Assembly (NCBI RefSeq): GCF_030931715.1 | Contig: NZ_CP133261.1 | Coordinates: 1-64,000 of the forward strand | DNA: 64,000 nt | DNA from: Tissierella sp. MB52-C2 | GTDB lineage: Bacteria > Bacillota > Clostridia > Tissierellales > Tissierellaceae | Reading direction: 5' to 3' | Shown here: one piece after another, positions 1 to 9,177 of the stretch | How the letters are laid out: each line of letters starts with the position of its first letter | How positions within the stretch are numbered: the stretch's first letter is position 1 | Translations under genes and position numbers: made by a program | The notes under the pieces: model-generated | Databases searched by the model: none | What the model was told of the DNA's origin: nothing | The model's input: the letters and a program-made list of their open reading frames with translations, nothing else

Positions 1-549
1 AGGTTTTCAATTCGATAGAAAAGCTCAATGTGACTTTATAGAAGAAAGAACTAAAGAGTTAAGAAAGAAATATGAAAGCGAATTAAAAGGAACAAAGTCA
101 AATAGACCGAGGATACTTATTACTGGCTGCCCTGTAGGAGGGAGTAAGGGAAAAGGTTCTAAAAACCATAGAGGATTCAGGAGCGGATATAGTTGCTTTT
201 GAAAACTTGTAGTGGATTAAGATGAAAAAGCTAGCTTTTTAGTTGATGGAAACCATAGACCCAATAGATGCCCTTAACAGAAAAATATTTAAATGTAAGT
301 TGTTCTGTTATGACGCCAAACCCAAGGAGATTTGAAGCCTTAGAGTAAATGATAGATGAATATGAAATTGATGGAGTAATAGAAGTAGTCCTTCAAGCCT
401 GTCATACAGTAATGTAGAGTCATATAATATAAAAAGGTTTGTAACAGAGAAGAAGGATAAACCATATCTATATATTGAAACAGATTATTCAAAGTTAGAT
501 GTGGGGCAAGATAAACACCAGAATAAATGCATTTTTGGAGATGATATAA
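1..549 (+). pseudogene. 2-hydroxyacyl-CoA dehydratase subunit (C-terminal part, frameshifted)
   Basis: C-terminal part of a 2-hydroxyacyl-CoA dehydratase of the HgdB/HadC type, an iron-sulfur enzyme of amino-acid fermentation in anaerobes. Piecing frames together gives recognisable family blocks: RILITGCPVGG near the left edge, then EKVLKTIEDSGADIVAFEN, then NVSCSVMTPNPRRFEALE, then EYEIDGVIEVVLQACHT and finally KPYLYIETDYSKLDVGQ before a TAA at 547-549. At least four single-base indels or substitutions break the frame, and the N-terminus lies outside the window. The order and spacing of blocks look normal, so the breaks may be sequence errors rather than decay. The family call is firm; the substrate cannot be read from this fragment. 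Confidence 0.7.
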
Positions 550-552
550 TAA

Positions 553-592
553 ATCCGATTTTTGAAGCCTTGGCTCCAAAAAATCAAAAGTA
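553..592 (+). terminator. imperfect hairpin after dehydratase gene
   Basis: Nested inverted repeat: CCGATTTTT pairs loosely with AAAAAATC around an inner GAAGCC/GGCTCC stem, just after the stop codon of the dehydratase. The same inner motif recurs in the hairpin at 2268-2314. Probably a damaged copy of a terminator. Confidence 0.4.
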
Positions 593-673
593 CAGCTAAA
601 GAGTTATTGACAATGATATTGTAAAAAAGCATCCTCGCAGTTGACAGTTTTAAATTTATTGCCAAATGATATA

Positions 674-712
674 AAAACTATTAGCATTTCAGCTGAAATT
701 GCTAATAGTTTT
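674..712 (+). terminator. hairpin terminator
   Basis: AAAACTATTAGCA and TGCTAATAGTTTT form a 13-bp stem around TTTCAGCTGAAA-like loop bases, followed by a T-rich stretch. It sits between the dehydratase remnant and the phospholipase-D-like gene. Confidence 0.65.
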
Positions 713-776
713 ATTATTTTAAATGAGGATATGAAAAAAATCGGATTAATACCTGTGATTAAAGAGGGGTGAAAAA

Positions 777-2207
777 TTGACTAACAAAAATATACTTAAA
801 AACAATTTCTAAAAAGATTTTTAATATCTATTTAATATATATATTCATATTTCTCCATATTAATATTTGCTATTCATAAACCTAAAGAAAAACAATATAG
901 AGGAATTTACCAACTTAGAAATGAATCATTTATAGAGGACTCAGGACAAGATAGAGTAGCCCTTGTGCGGAAGAAAGAACTGATGCCTATTTAAGTAGGC
1001 TAAATATTGTGGGGAAATGCTAAAAAGACCTTGGATATTTCTTCATTATCTTTTATCTGATGGAGTGTCTACAGAAACTTTTTTAGGAGGTATTTTAGAC
1101 GCAGCAGATCAGAGGAATCGAAGTAAGAATTTTATTAGATGGATTATTTCATAATTTAAGAGGAGATCTTGGTGATACCTATTATATACATTTAAAGAAC
1201 ATCCCAATATTCAATTAAAACTTTATGAACCTTTTAATTTTTTGACACCTTGACATGGAACAATAGACTACATGATAAGTTCCATAATTGCAGACAGTGA
1301 AATTGCCATTATAGGAGGTCGAAATATAGGGGGATAAATATTTCTTTACAGGATTCTACATGGAAATTGAATTGGTAGAGGATAGAGATGTACTTATATT
1401 TAATGATAATCCTTCTCTAACAATTCTAACAGATGTCATATATAAGATGGAGAAATATTATAACGACTTATGGAATTATGATTATTCAAAGCCAGTAGCA
1501 AAGAAAATGACAAATAAACGAAAAATAGAGGACAAGAATTTGGTAAGAAATTAAGAGCCAGATTTAATAGTTTCGAAGATGAAAAAAAGGAAATGTAAAA
1601 TTTTAAATGGTGTAGATTGGTATAAATGAAACTATACCAACTAAAAATATAGACTTTGTTCATAATCCTATAGGTAGATTGAACAAAGATCCAAATTGTT
1701 TAAAAGAACTACTAAGGCCCTAGCTTCAAATACAGAAGATTCAATACTTGTTCAAAAGTCCATATATAATACCTTTCCAAGAAATATGAGTGAATAAGCC
1801 CTAAATATGTATGATATAGATTTAGAGAAAGTAAATATATTGACTAATTCCTTTTGCATTAAGTCCAAATCCCTTGGCAGTTTCAGGATACACGCAAATC
1901 ATAGGAATAGAATAATAGATGCTAAGATAAAGACTCTATGAATTTCAAGGGGAAGAATCTTTGCATACTAAAACTTACTGTATGTTGATAATAATACCTA
2001 AGTGTTGTAGGTTCCTTTAATTCTCAGATCATAGAAGCTCTTATATTAATACTGAATTCTATGGTAATTATCCATAGTAAAGATTTTACAGAACAGTTAA
2101 AAGATACAATATCTGTAGATATAAAATTGCAGCCTTCAGGTAGAAGCGAGGATTATAACTATATTCATGATGAATATGTTGATGAAAAAATATATATCGT
2201 TGATTAA
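777..2207 (+). pseudogene. phospholipase D-like / cardiolipin synthase, frameshifted
   Basis: Membrane phosphatidyltransferase of the cardiolipin synthase (PLD) superfamily. A TTG start at 777 follows an AGAGGGG ribosome-binding site. Fragments in different frames show a hydrophobic N-terminus, then RRPWIFLHYLL-like and GIEVRILLDG-like sequence, then the first PLD motif region around 1261-1340 (LHDKFHNCRQ-like in one frame, then AIIGGRNIGDKYF in another). Next come DRDVLIFNDNPS and VIYKMEKYYNDLWNYDYSKP, and the second half with VHNPIGRLNKDP, VQSPYIIP and a C-terminal DYNYIHDEYVDEKIYIVD before the stop. The span of about 1.43 kb fits a full-length enzyme of roughly 480-500 residues, but many single-base indels interrupt it. 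No large deletion is evident, so sequence error is as likely as true decay. Confidence 0.65.
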
Positions 2208-2267
2208 AAAAGCCCTCATAACCATACTATCAAAAGGTGTATTCTTTGTGAATACCTAAAGTAGAAT

Positions 2268-2314
2268 AATAACTCCGATCTTTGAAGCCTGGCTTCAGAA
2301 AATCGGGAGTTATT
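2268..2314. terminator. bidirectional terminator hairpin
   Basis: AATAACTCCGAT and ATCGGGAGTTATT form a near-perfect outer stem, with an inner GAAGCC/GGCTTC stem. It lies between two convergent genes, the PLD-like gene (+) and oligoendopeptidase F (-), and can serve both. Its sequence is shared with the hairpins at 553-592 and 4253-4299. Confidence 0.7.
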
Positions 2315-2320
2315 GCATTA

Positions 2321-4165
2321 TTATTTACTTGCTAATTCTATAAATCGATGGATATCTATATCTTTTTCTATTAATCTTAAAGTGAATTTCTGAAAAACTC
2401 TGGATCATGTACGTCTATATTCTCATTCTTAGAGCCAATGTCTTTAATATTATTTCTTACCTGTAGCATTTAGTAGTTCATCATATTCTTTTACAAATTC
2501 TTCTCCACGTTTTAGATATTCTGCATATAATCCTTTAGAGAATAATAGACCAAAAGCATATGGGAAGTTGTAGAAATTAAGTCCTGCTGAGTAATAATGG
2601 GAGGTTTACTTTAGAAGCCACATATATGTGGATGAAGAATATTATGGTCTAATCCATTACCACATAAGCCTCCCTTTTGTGCATCCATCATTACTTTCTC
2701 TTAAGCTCATTTACTGAAAGAGCATGGGTCTTTCTTCTTTCAAGCATAGCTCTGATTCAAATAAGAATCTACTATATATATCTACAATAACTTGACCCGC
2801 ATCAGATATGGATGATTCTAATATACTTAAAGCTTCCTCGTCACTTGCTTCTTTTAAAGCTGCATTAACAACGATGGTTTCGCAGAATATGGGGAAGCTG
2901 TTTCTGCTATGGGCATAGGATATCTACTATTTAGTATAGATTCATCTCTCAAATTAAGTCCATGATAAGCATGACCTAATTCATGGGCTAAAGTAGTCAT
3001 ATTTGAGAAGCTGCCGTTGAAATTAGAAAGAATTCTTACTTTCTTTTATAGGATGTAAATTGGAACGAAATGCTCCACCTCTTTTTTTTTTCCTTCTCTA
3101 GGCTCTATATCTAACCAATTGTTTTTGTAGGCATTTTTCAACGAAGTCTGCTAATCTATTGGAGAATCGTTCTAAAGTTGCTGATTATATATTCCATGGC
3201 TTCGCTATAGGTAAAGGTTCTATTAACTTCTCCCATAGGTGCAAACATTTCATAAAAAAAAAAATGGAAGTCCATCTTTATATCCGAGTAATTCAGCTTT
3301 CTTTCTATAGTATTTATGAAATACTGGAAGAAATTCTTTCATTGCTGTAAGCATGGCACCTAAAAGCTTTCTTCATCCATTCTAGATTTCACTAAGGAAG
3401 TTTCATCTAAGGGAGATTTATATCCTCTCAATGATGAAGTAGTGATTACCTCACCTTTAATTCCATTTCAATGCAGCCGCCGAAGAGTTCTTCTATTTTT
3501 TATATGCTTTTAATTCAGCTTCATATCCTAAGCTTTCCTCTTTAGAGATCCCTTGTCCTCAGGCAAGTTTCTAGCTGCTGGAATCATGCAGTAATTGTTT
3601 GTCTTCTCCCGTCTATATTTCTATATCTACCATAAGGGCGGTTGATGATACACCATATTTGAAGATTTGACCATGCAGAAGAACTCAGTATTAGACATCT
3701 TTGATATAAGTACTTCTTCTTTCTCACTAAGCATATATTTCTGTTCTCTATCTTTAATTTGTTCTAAGTAAAATTTATGCTCCTTTAATAATTCTGATGA
3801 ATCTATTATTCCATCTAAATTATTTATATCTTTCATAAAGTCTTTGGAACTTTACATCAGGCTTAGTTAAATCTGAACTTTTACTCTTAATTCATATCAA
3901 GATATTTAAGAGCATCTTCATTCTTAGCCTCTACTGCGTTAGTAAAGAGAAGCAAAGGAAAAGAGTTTTGAAGACAAGGAGCTTAACTCCTTAGAGTATT
4001 CAATAAATTTTTCCATTTTTCTACTGGATTATCAGTATAGTTTAAGCTTTCATCAGCCCATTTACTATATTCTACTATTCAGATATGTCAAACTTTTCTA
4101 AATCCAGAAGTATATTCCAACAGAATCAAAGGGAAGTATATAATTCATCTAAACTCCCAACGCAT
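2321..4165 (-). pseudogene. pepF: oligoendopeptidase F (M3B), frameshifted
   Basis: Cytoplasmic zinc oligopeptidase of family M3B that cleaves short peptides. On the minus strand the diagnostic block is at about 2945-3010: FSNMTTLAHELGHAYHG, which contains the HExxH zinc motif, followed by LNLRDESILNSRYPMPIAETA. The C-terminus reads HRFIELASK before the TAA at 2321-2323, and MKDINNLDGIIDSSELLKEH lies in the N-terminal third near 3780-3836. A plausible start MRWEF lies at 4165. The 1.85-kb span matches the usual ~600 residues, but more than ten frame breaks are scattered through it. The family call is secure from the zinc motif; whether the gene is truly dead or only badly sequenced cannot be decided here. 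Confidence 0.75.
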
Positions 4166-4252
4166 ATTATTCCGCCTTTCAAAATATTTAGTCAATTCTA
4201 TTATAACACAAATTTCCAAATATTAAAGAAATATTTTGAGAGTCGAAATAAA

Positions 4253-4299
4253 AACAACTCCGATTTCTGGGTGTATATCACTAAAAATCGGGAGTTATT
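4253..4299. terminator. terminator hairpin between ABC-F gene and pepF
   Basis: AACAACTCCGATTT pairs with AAATCGGGAGTTATT across a 16-base loop. Its arms are almost identical to those of the hairpin at 2268-2314, so the two belong to one terminator family. It follows the minus-strand ABC-F gene. Confidence 0.6.
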
Positions 4300-4306
4300 A
4301 TATTCA

Positions 4307-5955
4307 TTAAAATATTTTAGTTGTCCAAGTTTCACAGTTCCATATATCTAGTAGCGTACATCTTTGTATAGAAATCAGGTTCGTGAGATATAAGGAGTAT
4401 GCTTCCTTTGATATGCTTTTAATGCTTCTCTTTAGTTCTTCCTTAGCATCTATATCTAAATGGTTATTGTAGAGCTCATTCTAGGGATTAGTAAATTGGT
4501 TTCTGCTTTAGTTGATGAGTTTGCAAAGTCTCACACTTATTTGCCTGTTCTCCTCCACTTAGTACCATTACTTTTGATTCTATATGTTTAGTAGTTAATC
4601 CACATTTAGCTAAGGCTGCCCTGACTTCATATTGAGTAAATCACTGAAACACTTGCCAAATTTCATCTATACAGGAGTTGTTGTTTTTATCTTTGATTTC
4701 CTGTTCAAAATATCCTATTTCTCTCAAGATTATCTCCTAATTCTACTTCTCCAGATACAGATTTAATTTCTTCCTAATATACTTCTTAGCAAAGTAGTTT
4801 TACCACAGACCATTGGGCACCAATTAATGCTATTTTTTGTCCTCTTTCCATTGTCAGATTACAGAGAACGTTTTGATAATAATAAGCTCATCATATCCTA
4901 TGACTAAATCTTTGAGTTTGAAGAATGATAACTTACCAGCAGTTCTTCCTTCTTTAAAATTAAACTCTGGCTTTGGTTTTTCACGAAAGCCAGATGGTCC
5001 TGAATTAATTCCATTTTTATCTAGTTTCTTTTGTCTAGACATGGCCATGTTTCTTGTTGAAACTCTGTAGCCATTTGTTTCTTGCGACAAAGTCTTCTAA
5101 AATCTGCTATTTCCTGTTGTTGCTTTTTTATATAGGCCTGCTTCTAATTGTCTGAGTCCTTTTAGCTTCATATATTTTTTGGAAATTGTCATAATCTCCT
5201 ACATACCTGAGTTTTAATTCCTTATCTTCCATATGGTATATTAAAGTTAATAACAGAGTTTTAAGAAGGGGATGTCATGGGATATAAGGATAAATGCATT
5301 TTTCATATTCCTGTAAATACCTTCTTAACCAAATAATATGAGGGCTCATCTAGATTAGTTAGTAGGCTCATCAAGAAGTAAAATATCTGGCTTTTCTAAA
5401 AAGAAGTTTAGCCATGTAGTATTTTCGTTCTTCTGTCCTCCTGATAAATCATTTACATCCCTATCTAAGCCTATATCATCAGAGACCAAAGTCCCCTTGC
5501 TATGTATCTTCAACCTTAGCATCTATTATATAAAAATCATTGTGGTCTAATATATCCACTGTATAGTTCCTACTTCTTCAAGTAAAGCTGTAAAGCTCAT
5601 CTTCTGATACTTCACCCATTTTGTAAATACATTTCCTGCATTTCCCCATGTTCTAAATCAAATAGGTATTTAAGGGCACCCTTTACAGTGCATCCCTGAT
5701 GGTCTGCCCTTTTTCCAATGATGTATGCTGAGTCTAAATATCCAACTCATGACTCTCTTTGCCCACATTCTATTTGACCTTTCATCTGGTTCTAATTTTC
5801 CCGTTATTATATTTCATAAAAGAAGATTTTCCTTTCTCCATTGGCAACCAATTAATCCTACGTGCTTCACCCTTTAATAATCTAAAGGACACGTTTTTTA
5901 ATATTTCTCTATCACCAAAGCCATGACTTAAGTTTGTTACTGTTAAAATACTCAT
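4307..5955 (-). pseudogene. ABC-F family ATPase, frameshifted
   Basis: Soluble ATPase of the ABC-F family (translation factor or antibiotic-resistance type; tandem ATP-binding domains and no membrane part). On the minus strand it starts MSILTVTNLSHGFGDREILKNVSFRLLKGE at 5955, behind a GGAGG site. A damaged Walker A (GEGKSSFM-like) follows, then signature and Walker B-like blocks (DEPTNxLD region near 5340-5400) and a second domain. The C-terminus NCETWTTKIF ends at TAA 4307-4309. About 1.65 kb is present, somewhat short for the two-domain length, and frame breaks are frequent. Only the N-terminal ~60 residues and a ~78-residue inter-domain linker (4854-5090) are open. The subfamily (YdiF/Uup/EttA-like) is uncertain. 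Confidence 0.7.
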
Positions 5956-6024
5956 TAGTATCCTCCCTTCATTAAATAAAATCATCTCTGTAATTATACA
6001 AAAACTAGATTATAGTCTAGTTTT

Positions 6025-6420
6025 TTATTTAACCATTAGTTTATCCAATATTTCAGCAGCCTTTAAGACTATATCAAAACAGCCTATATCCTCTTTCCTA
6101 TGAGTTAATTTAAGATGGGTACATTTAATACTATCCATCTCTGCTATAAATTCCCTAAAAAATCTTTGATTTATTTCTTTGATTTTATTATTTTGATGTC
6201 CTGCACCTTCCACGTATCTATGGCTCAATACCATAATCCCAGCAGTAAGTGCACCACATACAGATTCTATTGCCATACCTCCACCAAATCCAGTAGATAA
6301 TTTTAAGGCTTCAGGACTTAAATTCAGATTATAAGAAATATTAGCTCCATATAATATTTTTTCAGCACAATTAAAATCTTCCTTTTCTCCAAATCCATCT
6401 TGGATTAAATCCCTTAACAT
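6025..6420 (-). CDS. C_GCAxxG_C_C family protein
   Basis: Intact 131-residue protein of the C_GCAxxG_C_C family (Pfam PF09719), probably a metal- or cluster-binding redox protein whose exact role is not established. The family signature is visible: NCAEKILYGA near residue 17, GFGGGMAIESVCGALTAG around 45-62, a Cys in KCTHL near 100, and a final Cys in DIGCFD. The start is the ATG at 6420, six bases after GGGAGG; an earlier ATG is out of frame. It is the only undamaged gene in the first 6.6 kb. A 12-bp palindrome lies directly upstream (6444-6477). A longer paralog is at 50665-51141. Confidence 0.8.
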   Translation of the reverse strand: MLRDLIQDGFGEKEDFNCAEKILYGANISYNLNLSPEALKLSTGFGGGMAIESVCGALTAGIMVLSHRYVEGAGHQNNKIKEINQRFFREFIAEMDSIKCTHLKLTHRKEDIGCFDIVLKAAEILDKLMVK

Positions 6421-6443
6421 TTCATTCCTCCCAAATAGTTTAC

Positions 6444-6477
6444 TATAATTAGTATAACATTTGATATACTAATTATA
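6444..6477. promoter_or_regulatory. operator-like palindrome upstream of C_GCAxxG gene
   Basis: TATAATTAGTAT and ATACTAATTATA form a perfect 12-bp inverted repeat with a 10-base spacer, 24 bases upstream of the minus-strand start at 6420. It overlaps where a promoter should lie and lacks a T-run or GC-rich stem, so it looks more like a repressor operator than a terminator. The binding protein is unknown. Confidence 0.45.
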
Positions 6478-6668
6478 TAGAATAAAATTCACGTTTTAAT
6501 TAGATAAATAATCAAATATTGTTAATGTAAATAAAATAGGAAAAATATTTAATTAGGGTATACTAATCTATGTAAATAAGTGGACATAATTAAATATTTT
6601 TCTTGCAATTAGACAACATTATATGTATACTTAATAGGTTATAGATTAAGGAGGACGAAAATATATAT

Positions 6669-8283
6669 ATGGAAAAATTAAGATTTGAAGAGATTAATTT
6701 ATCAGAGGAAATACAAAGGGAATTAGAGATATGGGATTTGAAGAAATGTCTCCAATTCAATCACAGGCTATTCCAATAGTTTTAGCGGGAAATGATATTA
6801 TTGGTCAAGCACAGACAGGAACAGGCAAAACGGCAGCCTTTGGTATTCCTATTATTGAAAGATGTAATCCAAACGAAAAATATGTTCAAGCATTGGTTCT
6901 ATGCCCAACTAGAGAACTTTCAATACAAGTAGCAGAAGAAATCGGAAAACTTGCAAAGCATAAAAAGGCATAACTGTAGTACCTATTTATGGTGGGCAGC
7001 CTATAGATAGACAAATTAGAGCACTTAAAAAGGAGTTAATATTGTAATTGGTACACCTGGAAGAGTAATAGACCATATTAAGAGAAAGACTTTAAAGGTA
7101 GACAATGTAAATATGATGGTCCTAGATGAAGCAGATGAAATGTTTGATATGGGATTTAGAGATGATATAGCTCTTGTAATGAATGAATTAGGAGAAGATA
7201 GACAGACAATATTTTTCTCAGCAACTATGCCACCAGAGATCATGAAATTTGCAGGACAGTACCAAACTAATCCTGAAATAATCAAAGTAGTTCATAAGGA
7301 ACTTACAGTACCAAAGGTAGAACAGGCTTATTTTGAATTAAAGCAACATATGAAAACTGAAATATTATCTAGACTTATAGATATGTATAATCCAAAATTA
7401 ACCATAGTATTCTGTAATACTAAGAAAAAGGTAGATGAATTAATAGAAGAACTTCAAAGCAGAGGCTATTTTGCAGATGGACTTCATGGAGATTTAAAAC
7501 AAACTCAAAGAGATACAGTAATGAATAAATTTAGAAAAGGAACCATAGATATTTTAGTGGCTACAGATGTGGCTGCAAGAGGTATAGATGTAGATGACAT
7601 AGATTTAGTTATCAACTATGATATGCCACAGGATGAAGAATACTATGTTCATAGAATAGGAAGAACAGCTAGAGCAGGTAGAGAAGGAAAGGCTTTTAGT
7701 TTTGTAGCTGGAAGAGATATTTACAAACTAAGAGATATTCAGAGATATACTAAGACTAAAATAGCTAGAAAAGATTTACCAACATTGAAAGATATACAAG
7801 AGAACTATACATCTATTATGTTGGAGAAAATAAAGGAACAGATAGACAATGAAGATTTAGGTAAATATGAAAAAATCATAGAAACTTTTACTTGAGGAAG
7901 ATTATACTTCCTTTGATATTGCAGCGGCATTACTAAAGTCATATATGTCTAATAATAAATTAGAAGGTCATGAAGAATTGGATATGGTAGATTTTAGCAG
8001 TAAGCCTAAATCTAAAGGAAAGGGTTCTGGTTCTTCTTCTATGGTAAGAATGCATATAAATATTGGAAAGAGAAAAGGTGTAAGTCCAAGACATATCTTA
8101 TCAGCATTACTAGAAGTAACTGGGCTTCCTAAGAAATCAGTGGGAGATATAGATGTATATGATAAATTTACATTTATAGAAGTGCCAAGAGAATATGAAG
8201 ACGAAGTATTAGATGGATTAAATGGTTCAAGGATAAAAGGAACAAGAGTAAAAGCTGAAATAGCAAATCCAAAAAGAAAATAA
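6669..8283 (+). pseudogene. DEAD-box ATP-dependent RNA helicase, interrupted by frameshifts
   Basis: RNA helicase that remodels RNA or ribosomal particles. Joined frames give a complete protein: MEKLRFEEINLSEEIQREL, the Q motif (GFEEMSPIQSQAIP), motif I AQTGTGKTAA, PTRELSIQ, TPGRVIDH, motif II DEADEMFDMGF, motif III SATMP, then TDVAARGIDVDDIDLVINYD and HRIGRTARAGR. A C-terminal DbpA-type RNA-binding domain spans 7945-8283 (RMHINIGKRKGVSPRHI and following). Four single-base changes break it, near 6728, 6970, 7033 and 7893. Each can be repaired by adding or removing one base, mostly in short homopolymers. The longest open piece is 7113-7895. All catalytic motifs are intact, which favours sequence errors over a dead gene. 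Start is ATG 6669 after AGGAGG. Confidence 0.85.
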
Positions 8284-8321
8284 AATATATAGGGTTCCAT
8301 TAATGGAACCCTATATATTTT
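8282..8321. terminator. bidirectional terminator
   Basis: A 40-base perfect palindrome with GGGTTCCAT/ATGGAACCC as its core, flanked by A- and T-runs. It lies between the convergent helicase and plsY genes and can terminate both. Confidence 0.85.
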
Positions 8322-8942
8322 GTGCTTTTTTCTTTAATACATCCCGTAATCCTTTTTCTGTCTTATTTAAAATTCGCTGTATATTTGGTATATGAAGATA
8401 AATCCCTATAAATAAAATAATCAAAGATATAATTATAGAATTTAGACCCATATTAAGATATATAGCTGATAATACAAGAAGGATATTTAAACCTAAAGTA
8501 CCTAAGGCTATATAGTTTGCCAAAATTGTTATAATTAAAATAACAAAAAAACCTAATATTCCTAGTTTATAATTTAATCCTATTAAGATTCCCAAGAGAG
8601 ATGCAGCACCTTTTCCTCCTTTGAAATTCATAAAGAAAGGAAAATCATGTCCTAATATAACAAATAATCCATTTAAATAGAGAAAAAAACTATTTTCTTC
8701 TATAAAGGAAATTTTAAATAAATATTTTATAATAAAAATAGAAATAATTGCTTTTAATATATCTAGAATGCCAACTAAGACACCCCATTTCCAACCTAGA
8801 GAAATCACTGTATTAGATGCTCCCGCATTACCTGCACCAAGAGTTCTAATATCTACATTTAAAAATGTTTTACTCAATATATAAGACCACTGTAAACATC
8901 CAAATAAATATCCTATAATTATAGCAATAAGATAGATTTCAA
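8311..8942 (-). CDS. plsY: glycerol-3-phosphate acyltransferase PlsY (N-terminal frameshift)
   Basis: Membrane acyltransferase that moves acyl groups from acyl-phosphate to glycerol-3-phosphate, the first step of phospholipid synthesis. The PlsY motifs are visible: RTLGAGNAGASNTV near the N-terminus and GHDFPFFMNFKGGKGAAS in the middle, with several hydrophobic helices. The uninterrupted frame from ATG (8877) misses the first helix. Upstream in the same frame lies EIYLIAIIIGYLFGCLQWSYILSK, but no start codon is in phase. The GGAGGTGAT site instead leads to a TTG at 8940-8942 that is one base out of frame. A single missing base near the start explains this. The true product is therefore about 210 residues starting at 8942. 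Confidence 0.8.
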
Positions 8943-9177
8943 AATATCACCTCCTATTATATTTAGATTATACCATATAAAGAATATTTATTATATATCC
9001 TATAATTGTTTAAATTAATTGTCGAATATATTATAATAATGTTTATAATGGGTAATTACATAATGTGGAATAGATGTAAAAATTGGAGTTTTGCACAGTT
9101 TATCTATATAAATAATGTATATGTACAATGAAAAGTAGAATAAAGGAAGAAATAGCGAACTTAAAGGAAGGATAATT

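Noticed and set aside
1-6000. Degraded prophage or genomic island
   Set aside because: The broken genes are ordinary chromosomal functions with no integrase, transposase or phage genes; sequence errors explain them better.
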